DNA from: Azorinus chamasolen | Lineage: Eukaryota; Mollusca; Bivalvia; Cardiida; Solecurtidae | Direction: 5' to 3' | DNA: 64,000 nt | NCBI GenBank assembly: GCA_963576725.1 | Contig: OY755241.1 | Location: 60,261,071-60,325,070, forward strand | Part shown: positions 1 through 10,599 of the stretch, one piece after another | How positions within the stretch are numbered: the first letter of the stretch is position 1 | How the letters are laid out: each line of letters begins with the position of its first letter | Notes under the pieces: generated by a model | The model's database searches: none | Seen by the model: the letters and a program-made list of their open reading frames with translations, nothing else | What the model was told of the DNA's origin: nothing | Translations under genes and position numbers: made by a program

Positions 1-416
1 GTTTTCAAAATACCTTATACTAATTTTAAACCATTGATTAAACAGCATACATGTTCCAAATGGCAGGTTTCCTGGGACAGCAATGTTAACAATAAACTTC
101 ATGCCATCAAACCAACCATTGGTGATTCTCCTTTAAATTATAGAGCTGTTCGAAGAGATGAGGTGGTCCTAGCTCGCTGTCGCATCGGACACTCTCATAT
201 TACTCACTCCTATTTACTAAAGCGCGAAATTCAACCAGAATGTGTCTTCTGTCAAGAACTATACACAGTAAAACATTTTTTGATTGAATGTATTGACCTT
301 TCTATAATAAGACATAAATACTTTTCTGTTGATTCTATGCACCAATAATTTAATACAGTTCCGTACGAGAATATAATTTCGTTTTTGAAAGAGACTGGTC
401 TTGATTCTAAAATATA
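1..416 (+). pseudogene. ORF2 C-terminus of non-LTR family 1, one nonsense codon
   Basis: The frame starting at base 1 reads the C-terminal domain that follows RNase H, including a zinc-knuckle-like Cys-x2-Cys...His...Cys motif (CVFCQE ... HFLIEC). A TAA at 346-348 replaces the Leu codon present in the copy at 26384-26905, after which the same frame continues to TAA at 414-416 (FLKETGLDSKI). One substitution therefore breaks it. In this type of element the region lies downstream of RT and RNase H; its function is not established. Confidence 0.75.
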
Positions 417-612
417 AATCTGTTTAACCAGTTCTATTATTATTATTATTTTATTTCTGTATTCCTTTCTACATTTTCATCTTCGTATATTTTAATGATT
501 TACATACTCGTTGATCGAGATTTTTTATTGATTTTCATCATATTTTTCGTCATTGGCGCTATATGACCTACTTAGTGTCGCGGTGCCTTAAAACCCAACT
601 CACTCACTCACT
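1..612 (+). mobile_element. Non-LTR retrotransposon family 1, 3' end (truncated by window edge)
   Basis: This stretch matches the 3' end of the element at 23781-27107 almost base for base, including the 3' UTR with its GTCATTGGCGCTATATGACC block and the (ACTC)n tail at 597-612. It enters the window inside the RNase H/C-terminal coding region. The tail abuts Helitron-like repeat sequence, so this copy inserted into that element. The left boundary lies outside the window. Confidence 0.85.
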
Positions 613-1286
613 TTCATATTTGGCACAGAGCATCATGTTCAGGTCCTCTCAAAAAAGTATATAAATTATGCCCCTGGGGTCAAAATTGGCCTGCCCCAGG
701 GTGGGAAGTTTTCAATAGAAACATTTTAGTGAAAACTTTGAAAATCTTCTCCTCTGAAATTTGAAGGTTCTCAGCTTTCATATTTGGCACATAGCATCAT
801 GTTTAGGTCCTCTACAAAAGTTATATAAATTATGGCCCTGGGGTCAAAATTGGCCCCGCCCCAGGGGTGGGCATTTTTCAATAGAAACAAATACTAAAAT
901 CTTTGAAAATCTTCTCCTCTGAAACTGGAAGGTGCTCAGCTTTCATATTTGACACAGACTATCATGTTCAGGTCCTCTACAAAAGTTATACTAATTATGG
1001 CCCTGGGGTCAAAATTGGCCCCGCCCCAGGGGTGGGTAGTTTTCAGTAGAAACATATAGAGAAAACTGTTAAAATCTTCTCCTGAACCTGAAAGGTTTTC
1101 AGCTTTCATATTTGGCTCATAGCTTCTTGTTCAAGTCATCTAAAAAAGTTATATAAATCATGTCCCTTGGGTCAAAATTGGCCCGCCCCAGGCCCGGCTA
1201 GTTTTCTATAAAAACATATAGTGAAAACTTTGAAAATCTTCTCCTGTTTGTCTGGTGAGCGCTTCTGGGCCATTCTGGCCCTATTG
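613..1286 (+). mobile_element. Helitron-like non-autonomous element type D, 3' part
   Basis: About four imperfect copies of a roughly 150-bp unit (CAGCTTTCATATTTGGCACA ... GGTCCTCTACAAAAG ... ATTGGCCCCGCCCCAGGG) end in the 3' signature GGTGAGCGCTTC, a GGGCC/GGCCC hairpin, and CTATTG at 1281-1286 (canonical CTCTTG). The 5' end is missing because the retrotransposon tail interrupts the element. No coding capacity is seen. Confidence 0.7.
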
Positions 1287-1710
1287 TTCTAAGCATAATC
1301 TAGTATCCACAAAGCATTCCTACGTACCCAATCCTAGTTAATTAATGCCTATATTCACTGAAGTACGCATTGTTATAAATGTAGATCTATATACACGTTC
1401 ACCACTAGTTAGATAGACATCACTACATACTCTGCAGTAAAGGTTATAATGACGTCACGCCAAGCATTGTGACGAAGGAATACTGAATACCAGGGACAAA
1501 TTTAAGGGGGCCTTTCAACGTTACAAATACATCATTATTGAATTTTTCCCGTCTCCTCGACTATTTCATTTATTTCACAAACCAACCTGATACAGAATAC
1601 CCCAGATACCCGTTTTAACATGTACCGACAGACATTTGAGTAGAATCAACACATATAGATTTTCTAATTATAATTGCAAGTTTACCGGAATGCTTCCGCA
1701 CATGAAAAAT

Positions 1711-1789
1711 CTAAACCCTGCATAGGTCGGAAATTTAACCCCCAGCGGTGCAGAAAATACCCTAACCACTGCGCCATGAATCCCCCCGG
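1711..1789 (-). repeat. tRNA-derived SINE head (degenerate)
   Basis: On the minus strand TGGCGCAGTGG fits a pol III A box, and a GGTTAAATTTCC about 30 bp downstream resembles a decayed B box. This arrangement is typical of tRNA-derived SINE heads. No SINE tail or target duplication could be delimited, so the ends are approximate. Confidence 0.4.
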
Positions 1790-1931
1790 AAAATTTGTAA
1801 TGTCTATCAAATATTGAAGCAAACAGTAGGATATTTTATATCTTTATTATAAATACACTCAGTGCAAAATGAAATGCACATTATTCATGTATCATGCGTA
1901 AGGGACAGATGTTTTGTATAGATTGCGTTCA

Positions 1932-2041
1932 CTGGCACTTGATCGAAACAGACTATAGTTGTGTAATATAATAGTTATATATAGTGTATTAATGTACTAG
2001 TTGCTATAAATAAACTATAGTCTTTTTCGATCAAGTGCCAG
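1932..2041. repeat. Inverted repeat, 29-bp arms
   Basis: Arms at 1932-1960 and 2013-2041 are complementary with one mismatch (CTGGCACTTGATCGAAA... against ...TTTCGATCAAGTGCCAG), separated by 52 bp of AT-rich sequence. It resembles a short MITE or hairpin. Apart from this and the SINE head, 1287-2775 shows no gene. Confidence 0.7.
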
Positions 2042-4179
2042 GGGTCGCGTTGTTACTGATAAGAGTTCACTAATTAGGCTCGGGTTTTTTTCAACATTAA
2101 TTACACAAGACAGAACTACAGAGATGTGCCTTCCTTATATAAATAATACTATGATGAAAATTGTGCGTTTCTTATATTGAACTGAGTATATTTATCAGTC
2201 TCTTGCCGCTGATCATTGTTGAGCACGAGACCTACATTCCTTTCATTGATTACCTATTTCTGAAACTGTTTTACTAGTCGAAATCGAATAAAATATATAA
2301 TTTCAGGTAGATCTAACATAAATACAGGAGATGGGTGAAACACATAAAAAGGGAGCAGTGTGTAAAAAGAGAACAACCAGAGACAACCGAAGACCTCTGT
2401 CAGGCGTGAAAAATGCTGCTCTTAGGGAATATGTGACACTTACATTAAAGGCCTGCATTGAAAATGACAGTAGTATGTAACAAATGCAGACAGAAATATA
2501 AAAACTTTATTAAAAAACAAGTATCTGTTTAATCCATTGTGTCTGACAATGATAGTTCAGATCCTTCTTATGTGCCCCTGAAGCTAGTTGTAATGTGAAC
2601 GTTGCACCAAAACTTCTGATAAGCATTAAAATGTTGGTTTTAGTCATTCATGTTGCTTCCTGTGCAGGCAACCTGGCCCCAGGCTTGTGACCGTGAAAGC
2701 AAAAGAAAGAACCAAGCTGTTTGCCACCACATGCGTTTTGCTCTCGAAGTCAGCACGATGTTGTCCCAAACATTTTTAAAGGCTCAGGATGAGCTATTGT
2801 GATCGCTATTTGTCCGTCCACATTTTCAAACGACATTTCTTCTGAAACTGCTGACCCGATTTTAACCAAATTTTGTCAGAAGCATCAGTGGCTAGGGGGA
2901 ACGAAATGTTCACATTATGACCCCCGGGCCAAAAATGGCCCCGTCCAAGGGTTATCAGTTTTTCATAGGATATTTTAAAAAATCTTCTTCTCTGAAACTG
3001 TAAGGCCTAGACCTTTGATATTTAGTATGTAGCATGATCTTACGGTCCTCTACAAAAATTGTACAAATTATGACCCCGGGCCAAAAATGGCCCCGCCCCG
3101 GGGCTTATCAGTTTTTCATAGGAATTTTTAGCTCACCAGAGCACAAAGTGCTCAAGGTGAGTTTTGTGATACCCCTGTGTCGGTCGTCCGTCTGTCCGTC
3201 AACAATTTCAAGCGACTTCTTCTCTGAAACCGACTGCCCATTTGTAACCAAACTTGGTCAGATACATACTGTGGGTGGGTGCTTCAAAAGTTGTTAAAAG
3301 ATAGTGGGCGGGGCCATCGGTCTTGTTGCCATGGCAACCGGACACAATATCTAGAAAAATCTTCTTCTCCAGAATGACTTGTTGGATTTGAATAGTTTTC
3401 ACCAAAATGTTTCTCAGTTGATAGACTTTAAAAGTTGTTAAAAGAATTTTGATCGGGCAAAAAACATGGCCGCCAGAGGGCGTGGTCAATATTTCCATAT
3501 ATGGTAATATGGAATTTTCATAGGAAAATCTTTAAAAATCTTCTGAATCTCTGAAACTGTAAAGCCTAGACCTTTGATATTTGGTATGTAGCATGATCTT
3601 ATGGTCCTCTACAAATATTGTTCAAATTATGACCCTGGACCAAAAATGGCCCCGCCCAAGGGCTTATCAGTTTTTCATAGGAAAATCTTTAAAAATCTTC
3701 TTCTCTGAAACTGTAAGGCCTAGACCTTTGATATTTGGTATGTAGCATGATCTTATGTTCCTCTACAAATATTGTTCAAATTATGACCCCCGGGCCAAAA
3801 ATGGCCCCGCCCAAGGGCTTTTCAGTTTTTCATAGGAAAATCTTTAAAGATCTTCTCTGAAACTGTAATGCCTAGACCATTGATATTTGGTATGTAGCAT
3901 GGTCTTATGGTCTTCTACAAATATTGTTCAAATTATGACCCCGGGCAAAAATGGCCCCGCCCAAGGGCTTATCAGTTTTTCATAGGAAAATCTTTAAAAA
4001 TCTTCTACTCTCAAACTGTAAGGCCTAGACCTTTGATATTTGGTATGTAGCATGATCTTATGTTCCTCTACAAATATTGTTCGAATTATGACCCCCGGGC
4101 CAAAAATGGCCCTGCCCAAGGGCTTATCAGTTTTTCATAGGAAAATCTTTAAAAATCTTCTTCTCTGAAACTGTAATGC

Positions 4180-5902
4180 CTAGACCATTGATATTTGGTA
4201 TGTAGCATGATTTATGGTCCTCTACAAATAGTGTTCAAATTATGACCCCTGGGCAAAAAATGGCCCCGCCCAAGGGCTTATCAGTTTTTAGCTCACCTGG
4301 CACAAAGTGCCAGGTGAGGTATTGTGAGGGGGCAGTGTCCGGCGTCCGTCGTCGTGCGTATGTGCGTCGTGTACAATTTACTTAAACATCTGAAACCACA
4401 AAGCCTAGAGCTTTGATATTTGGTATGTAGAATCATCTAATGGTCCTCTACAAATATTGTTCAAATTATGTCCCCCGGACCAATAATGGCCCCGCCCTGG
4501 GGCTTATCAGTTTTTCTTAGGAAAATCTTTAAAAATCTTCTTCTCTCAAAATCTTCTTCTCTCAAACCGTAAGGCCTTGACATTTGATAGTTGGTATGTA
4601 GCATCATCTAATGGTCCTCTACAAATAGTGTTCAAATTATGACCCCCGGACCAAAAATGGCCCCGCCCCGGGGCTTATCAGTTTTTCATAGGAAAATCTT
4701 TAAAAATCTTCTCCTCTGAAACCGTAAGGCCCAGACATTTGATATTTGGTATGTAGCATTATCTAATGGTCCTCTACAAATATTGTTCAAATTATGACCC
4801 CCGGACCAAAAATGGCCCCGCCCCAGGGCTTATCAGTTTTTCATAGAAAACTCTTTAAAAATCTTCTTCTCAGAAACCATAAGGCCTAGACCTTTGGTAT
4901 TTAGTATGTAGCATCATCTAATGGTCCTCTACCAAGATTGTTAAAATTGTGACCCCCGGGCCAAAAATGGCCCCGCCCCGGGGCTTATCAGCTTTTCATA
5001 GGAAAATCTTTAAAAATCTTCTTCTCTAAAACCGTAAGGCATAGACCATTGATATTTGGTATGTAGCATGATTTATGGTCCTCTACAAATAGTGTTCAAA
5101 TTATGACCCCTGGGCAAAAAATGGCCCCGCCCAAGGGCTTATCAGTTTTTAGCTCACCTGGCACAAAGTGCCAGGTGAGGTATTGTGAGGGGGCAGTGTC
5201 CGGCGTCCGTCGTCGTGCGTATGTGCGTCGTGTACAATTTACTTAAACATCTGAAACCACAAAGCCTAGAGCTTTGATATTTGGTATGTAGAATCATCTA
5301 ATGGTCCTCTACAAATATTGTTCAAATTATGTCCCCCGGACCAATAATGGCCCCGCCCTGGGGCTTATCAGTTTTTCTTAGGAAAATCTTTAAAAATCTT
5401 CTCTCAAAATCTTCTTCTCTCAAACCGTAAGGCCTTGACATTTGATAGTTGGTATGTAGCATCATCTAATGGTCCTCTACAAAGATTGTTCAAATTATGA
5501 CCCCCGGACCAAAAATGGCCCCGCCCCGGGGCTTATCAGTTTTTCATAGGAAAATCTTTAAAAATCTTCTCCTCTGAAACCGTAAGGCCCAGACATTTGA
5601 TATTTGGTATGTAGCATTATCTAATGGTCCTCTACAAATATTGTTCAAATTATGACCCCCGGACCAAAAATGGCCCCGCCCCAGGGCTTATCAGTTTTTC
5701 ATAGAAAACTCTTTAAAAATCTTCTCCTCTGAAACCGTAAGGCCTAGACCTTTGGTATTTAGTATGTAGCATCATCTAATAGTCCTGTACAAAGATTGTT
5801 CAAATTATGACCCCTGGACCAAAAATGGCCCCGCCCCGGGGCTTATCAGTTTTTCATAGGAAAATCTTTAAAAATCTTCTTCTCTGAAACGGTAAACCTA
5901 GA
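4180..5902 (+). repeat. Tandem duplication, period 861 bp
   Basis: Sequence from the type A host plus the first part of type B (about 4180-5041) is repeated at about 5042-5902. The A-to-B junction is therefore duplicated precisely, at 4288 and 5149. The junction regions are nearly identical, while distal parts differ by small substitutions and a 3-bp indel near 5400. Unequal exchange between neighbouring 153-bp repeats is the simplest explanation. Confidence 0.75.
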
Positions 5903-6541
5903 CATTTGATATTTGGTATGTAGCATCATCTGTTGGTCCTCTACAAAGACTGTTCAAATTATGACCCCTTGACCAAAATGGCCCCGCCTGGGGGCTTATC
6001 AGTTTTTCATAAAAAGCTTCTTCTCTGAAACCGTAAGGCCTAGACTTTTGATATTTGGTATGTAGCATAGTCTAATGGTCCTCTTCAAAGATTGTTCAAA
6101 CTTTGACCCCCGGACCAAAAATGGCCCCGGCCCCTGGCTTATCAGTTTTTCATAGGAAAATCTTTAAAAATCTTCTCCTAAACTGTAAGGCCTAGACCTT
6201 TGAATTTAGTATTTATTATCATCTAATGGTTTTCTATAAAAATTGTTCAAATTATGACCCCTGGACCAAAATGGCCCGCCCCTGGCTTATCAGATTTTCA
6301 TAGGAAAATCTTTAAAATCTCCTGTGAAATTGTAAGGGCAGGAACTTTGAAACTTATATGAAGCATCTTCTAATGTTCCTTTATTTAGATTGTTCGAATT
6401 TGAAACTCAAGGCCTAAAATTATTGCCCTTGGTTTCATATTGGCCCCAATCTGAAGCTTACTTATTTTTACATAGAAATACAGTGTATGCATATGTGTAT
6501 AGTAACCAGGTGAGCGATTTAGGGCCATCATGGCCCTCTTG
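4288..6541 (+). mobile_element. Helitron-like element type B, inserted in A
   Basis: It starts TTAGCTCACCTGGCACAAAG at 4288 and ends CTCTTG at 6536-6541, preceded by CCAGGTGAGC and the hairpin AGGGCC-ATCAT-GGCCCT. Removing it restores the host repeat exactly: TCAGTTT before and TTCATTGGAAAATC after give TCAGTTTTTCATTGG, which occurs intact near 33099. The insertion point lies between two T residues with no duplication. The B 5' terminus is present twice (4288 and 5149) because of a tandem duplication. Confidence 0.8.
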
Positions 6542-7339
6542 TTCATTGGAAAATCTTTAAAGATCTTCTTCTCTGAAGCTGTAAGGCCTAGACCCTTGAT
6601 ATTTAATATGTAGCATGATCTTATGGTCCTCTACAAATAGTGTTCAAATTATGACCTCGGGCCAAAAATGGCCCCGCCCAAGGGCTTATTAGTTTTTCAT
6701 AGGAAAATCTTAAAAAATCTTCTTCTCTGAAACTGTAAGGCCTAGACCTTTGATATTTGGTATGTAGCATGATCTTATGGTCCTCTACAAAGATTGTTCA
6801 AATTATGACCCCCGGGCCAAAAATGGCCCCGCCCAAGGGCTTATCAGTTTTTCATAGGAAAATCTTTAAAAAACTTCTGAAACTGTAAGGCCTAGACCAT
6901 TGATATTTGGTATGACTAACATTATCTACTGGTCCTCTATAAATATGTAGCTGTGGCTTGTTGTCCTCTGCCAAGAATGTTTAACTTACGACCCTGACCA
7001 CTGGGGGAAACTTGGCCCTGCCTCAGGGCTTATCAGTTTTTTCGATGGGAAAAATATGAAATATTCTTTTCTCTGAAATCATAAGGCTTAAACCTTTAAT
7101 GGCATACTGCTTTGCCTTGTGGTTCTCTACCAGGTTGTCCACATGATTTCATGTGGTCAAAAAAGGCCCTGCCCCTGGTGTTATCTCAGGTGAGCGCTTC
7201 AGGGCCTCATGGCCCTCTTGTTATTTCAATGGTTATTGGTGAAGGAAAATACATGTAAAATTCAAACTAGGAACGCTGAAACTCAGACAATAATCACCTG
7301 GCCACACGGTGCGCCAAATTACAGAAGTATTTCTGACTC

Positions 7340-7402
7340 TGTCGTTTCTCTATATGACCATCAGTGTTGATGGGCCGTAAAACACCATTCATTCATTCAT
7401 TC
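7340..7402 (+). mobile_element. Solo 3' tail of non-LTR family 2
   Basis: GACCATCAGTGTTGATGGGC, then GTAAAACACC and (ATTC)n, match the tail of the family 2 fragment ending at 18672. Only about 60 bp are present, consistent with extreme 5' truncation on insertion. Confidence 0.65.
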
Positions 7403-8289
7403 GTTTCTGGCAAGTCTGACATGGCATGTCATGCGACTCAGAGATCACCTCAGAGTCAGAAGAACGCAAACTCCACCCAGAGTCAGAAAAACTCTAAAAA
7501 ACATTATGGTAGTGACCCTTTACCAAATGGTAAAGGTAACTCTGTGAAGCTGCACAACACGTATAGCAGCTTGGATGAGGAAGAAGTAATTGATGTACAT
7601 ACATCCATTGTACCTTCTTCCAAATCCCCCAAAAAGAAAAAGGACAAGAAGCTTGTTCCTGTTACGCCTCCAACCTAACTAAATATATTTTCATTAATCG
7701 ATAATGAAAAACTGCGTAATACAATGGAATTGAAGAGGACTTAAGGCAAATTAAAATGAAATTCTTCTGTTGCTGAGTAAATATGACCCGGCCATAATGT
7801 GTCTTCAAGAAACATTCTTGAAGGACACTGACTAAGTCAACTTTAGAAATTATTCTATTTATAATCATATTTTTAACGATGGTGAAAGAGCTGCTGGCGG
7901 CTCATCAATTATTGTGAACAACTCAGTTGTTCATAGTCTTTTATCTTTTTAAAACTAATTTGCAAGTTGTTACTGTCAGTGTCACCCTTCATAAGGTCAT
8001 AACATTTTGTTCTATATATATATTCCACCAAGGACAACAGTTGACAAGAAAGAACTTGACGCCCTTACTGAACAATTGCCTGCCCCATTTATATTGTTAG
8101 GGGATTTTAATAGCCATAATCCTCTATGGGGATTTACAAATACTAATGCTTAAGGTAAAATTGTTGAGGATTTTGTTAGTGAGCACGATTTGTGCATCTC
8201 CAACAATAAGTCCCCAACCTATTTTCATCCGGCATCAGGAACTTTTACTTGCATTGATCTTTCTATTTGTTACCCAACCAGTTACTTAG
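7403..8289 (+). pseudogene. Non-LTR retrotransposon fragment: ORF1 end and APE endonuclease
   Basis: The first part (to TAA at 7678) reads a Ser/Lys-rich protein end with a basic stretch (KSPKKKKDKK), as at the C-terminus of a non-LTR ORF1. The second part, from about 7710, reads an apurinic-type endonuclease in pieces: IQWN-x-RGLKAN, then MCLQETFLKD (metal-binding Glu), then FILLGDFNSHNPLWG (catalytic Asp and Asn), then TYFHPASGTFTCIDLSIC. Several stops and frame changes interrupt it. The fragment ends abruptly at about 8289 and is joined to Penelope-like coding sequence; RT is absent. The order ORF1 then endonuclease is normal for non-LTR elements of this kind. Confidence 0.75.
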
Positions 8290-9287
8290 ATTATGATATA
8301 AGAGAATCGGACTATATTAGAGAAAGAAAAAAACTCAAGGGCCAGTTAAGGAAGAGAGGATATAGTGGTAGGATGATAGAAAAATCGGTTGGTAAGGGTG
8401 GATAAACTTGACAGATCTGCCACATTAGTAAAGAAACAAACAGTTAGATCTAACAGGAAAATGAATAGGATCCCTTTAGTTTTGACGTATTCAAATATGC
8501 TACCGAATATACATTACATTGTAAACAAACATTCAAAAGTTTTGCATCAATCAGACCGGCTTAAAGAAGTATTCCAACAACTGCCAATCGTAGCATTCAG
8601 GCGTGATAAAAATCTATGTGACACACTGGTGCATTCAAAAACTAACAGGATTGTTAGACCAAGCAATACAGTCTGTTCACAGGGTTGTGCTACTTGCAGT
8701 ATTCTTGAAATGTCAAGTATAAGTGACACAAATAGGCAATCAGTTTACAATGTGTCAACTAATATTAACTGTAGAGAAAGAAATGTAGTATATGCAATTA
8801 AATGCAGTAAATGCGATATAATGGTGTATGTCGGTGAAACAGAGAGAAATTCGGGAGAGAATGAAGGAACATTTGAGTGATGTGAGGCATGAGAGAGAGA
8901 ATAAAAATTCTGAAGGGTTGTGATCCCCCGAAAGCAAATATTGCAACACAAAAAGAGAAACTTGCAGACTCGGTTTTATTGAGTCTGTTCATGAGCAGTA
9001 ATTGAAAGTGCAACACTGCTCACGCCCCCTAGCACCGGCTTAAGCGGTATTCAATTTTCAGAACAAGAAGTACTGAAATTCATGATCTCGAAGGATCAGA
9101 AGGTATAACAACATTGGAATTGGTGGTCATAGCAGTGATGATGTGAGATTTGTAGTTTTGAAACGGATGTTCCATGCATGTAGAACTGAAAAACAGATCC
9201 ATGAAACTGATTGGATATGGAGGCTGAGAACCTACAGACCATTTGGCTGTAACATCAAAGAGGATAATGCGTTAATGCATGCATGAC
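8290..9287 (+). pseudogene. Penelope-like element 1: thumb region and GIY-YIG endonuclease
   Basis: The reading frame covers the end of a Penelope-like RT (KLKGQLRKRGYSGRMIEKSV), the linker, a Cys pair (CSQGCATC) and the start of the GIY-YIG nuclease (NVVYAIKCSKCDIMVYVGET). A one-base shift near 8850 moves the frame (RERMKEHLSDVRHEREN). A 200-bp repeat (8903-9110) interrupts it, after which it resumes with GGHSSDDVRFVVLKRMFHAC and WRLRTYRPFGCNIKEDN to TGA at 9285-9287. GIY-YIG nucleases nick DNA to prime reverse transcription in these elements. N-terminal and catalytic RT parts are missing. It is non-functional. Confidence 0.85.
8903..9110 (+). repeat. Interspersed repeat K (copy inside Penelope-like ORF)
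   Basis: It runs from ATTCTGAAGGGT through GATCCCCCGAAAGC, a small hairpin (CAGACTC ... GAGTCTG) and CTAGCACCGGCTTAAGC to a GAAGGATCAGAAGG block. Other copies lie at 31862-31940 plus 34067-34115 (split), 49207-49754 (two) and 55812-55976. Class unknown; neither a tRNA head nor long TIRs were found. Confidence 0.7.
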
Positions 9288-9335
9288 GTCATTGCACCCA
9301 TGACGTCATTTGATGACGTCATTTTGATGACGTCA
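9284..9335. promoter_or_regulatory. Cluster of four TGACGTCA (CRE-type) palindromes
   Basis: Perfect TGACGTCA octamers start at 9284, 9301, 9314 and 9328. The first overlaps the stop of the Penelope-like frame. The octamer is the known CREB/ATF binding site; binding here is untested. A comparable pair follows the second Penelope-like element near 40975. Confidence 0.55.
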
Positions 9336-9560
9336 TGACATTTTAAAAAACAACCCAATGTCACCATGACGACGCTGGATCAACATTATTCTCTTTGATT
9401 TTATGGCTGAATGCATGTAACAAAATGTGACGTGTATTTTGACATGTTAATCTTTGACAAAGGCCCTTTGTGGTCGAAATATTAGATCAGAGCAGTTTAA
9501 GTATTTATGTACATATATAAATTCACTATTTTGGAATATTTACTTCATTGTAACAGTTTG

Positions 9561-9680
9561 TTTAATTCATCCATTGTATCTTTATTACCAACCACTACTT
9601 CCAAGTCAGGTGTTGTTTTGTTTAATTCATCCATTGTATCTTTATTACCAACCACTACTTCCAAGTCAGGTGTTGTTTTG
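9561..9680 (+). repeat. Perfect 60-bp tandem duplication
   Basis: Bases 9561-9620 and 9621-9680 appear identical (TTTAATTCATCCATTGTATC ... CAGGTGTTGTTTTG). The absence of any mismatch points to a recent event or an assembly artefact. It lies in AT-rich sequence downstream of the Penelope-like fragment. Confidence 0.85.
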
Positions 9681-9757
9681 ATACTTAAAACAAAACTATC
9701 TAACTGATCCACTAGAAGGTGTAAACCATATAGTGCATCATGAGAAAGTTTTGCTTA

Positions 9758-10310
9758 ATTACGAATTTTTGCCTGAATGTTCCGAATCTGTTTAGTATTA
9801 AGTGGAACTTTAACCCCATTTAATGTTGATTCTGGTGAAGCTTCTGACATTAATTTATCATGTAAATGTTTTGGTTTATCTGTTAAGCCACTATTTTTTA
9901 TTTCCCTGAAAACAGACGGCATGGTTCGTTTATAAGGGCGTTTATTTTTTTTTCTATTACCATGGGGAGCAGTTCCATATTTTGTTTCATCAACAATATA
10001 TACAAGCAAAGTTTTACCGTTGTAATGTTCATCTTTAAATAAATACACATGTTTTTGAAAAGTGCTTACAGTTACGCCGCTATTACTTATTTTATAAAAG
10101 ATCCTTTGTAATGTCTTTCCAATCACTGTGTAAGATGTTCTGCCATTGTCCCTCAATGCATAACCATCTGATTTCCAGTCTTGTTTCCTTTCGTTGTTCC
10201 CAGAATCAGAAAATATGTAAATATAGCCTCAGCGTGGTCTTTGGGGTAGTTCACTTGTTGTGTCAGCTGGCAAGTCTTGCATTAAAATGTCCGCTGCTTC
10301 GCCTGGGGTT
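9758..10310 (-). pseudogene. Eroded ORF of unknown, probably mobile-element, origin
   Basis: The minus-strand frame reads GEAADILMQDLPADTTSELP, meets one stop, then continues QDWKSDGYALRDNGRTSYTV, VYIVDETKYGTAPHGNRKKN, RTMPSVFREIKNSGL and ends PLNTKQIRNIQAKIRN. The composition (W-x2-DGY, HGNRK, NTKQ-x2-N) looks like a conserved multi-copy protein and not a random frame, but I cannot name the family. It follows the SGNH-like exons on the same strand. Whether it belongs to the same gene is unknown. Confidence 0.5.
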
Positions 10311-10324
10311 ATTACTCGTTCCGA

Positions 10325-10599
10325 TTAAAAAAAAAAAGGCACTTCGGGTCCACCACCAACTTGCTTACAACGATTCGTACTTAGCACGTAATGACTGAGT
10401 CTCTCCACTACTGTGACGGGTATGCGACTATGTTTCGTTGACTTCTTCGTTTTTCTTTCCATGTCCGTTCTCTTTGTCTGTCTGGTAATGAGGGTGTAAT
10501 GGTGACAAAGGACGGCAAATGGATTCGAGCAGGTTATCTTGTCTGGAATCATGTCATAGTAAGTGGGTGAACTTGGCACAGGATGAGGTTTCTTTCTGG
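10325..10599 (-). pseudogene. Out-of-frame continuation of SGNH-like ORF
   Basis: Immediately beyond the TGA at 10600-10602 another minus frame carries protein-like sequence (TYYDMIPDKITCSNPFAVLC, then a Lys/Arg-rich stretch) that runs into an A/T homopolymer at 10325-10336. The abrupt frame change suggests that the stop of the preceding exon arises from an indel and that the original protein was longer. Function unknown. Confidence 0.35.

Larger units (their letters stand above)
2776..7220 (+). mobile_element. Nested Helitron-like elements C{A{B}}
   Basis: The block opens with a damaged type C 5' end (TTA followed by AAGGCTCAGGATGAGC; one hairpin arm deleted) at 2776. A type A 5' end follows at 3128 and type B lies inside A. 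The block closes with GGTGAGCGCTTC, a GGGCC/GGCCC hairpin and CTCTTG at 7215-7220. Only one outer 3' end is present although types A and C share that end, so one was lost. The interior is a tandem array of a 153-155-bp unit (AAGGCCTAGACCTTTGATAT ... TTATGACCCCCGGGCC ... GGGCTTATCAGTTTTTC). There is no protein-coding gene; the short frames inside are chance products of the repeats. Confidence 0.75.
3128..7220 (+). mobile_element. Helitron-like element type A (interrupted by B)
   Basis: It starts TTAGCTCACCAGAGCAC with the hairpin GAGCAC-AAA-GTGCTC and then ...CAAGGTGAG; the same start is seen at 31941. The 5' GCTCACC is mirrored by GGTGAGC at about 7194-7200, which lies inside the terminal hairpin and not at the terminus. 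Assignment of the 7220 end to A rather than C is an inference, since both types end alike. Confidence 0.65.

Noticed and set aside
3208..3498. Minus-strand 96-codon frame, with a relative at 56303-56626
   Set aside because: Both lie inside Helitron-like repeat units and change length with the repeat; no domain or consistent start.
7271..7320. tRNA-like SINE head on the minus strand near the family 2 tail
   Set aside because: GGCGCACCGTGTGGCCAGG loosely fits an A box but the B-box region is poor, and the orientation is opposite to the adjacent tail.
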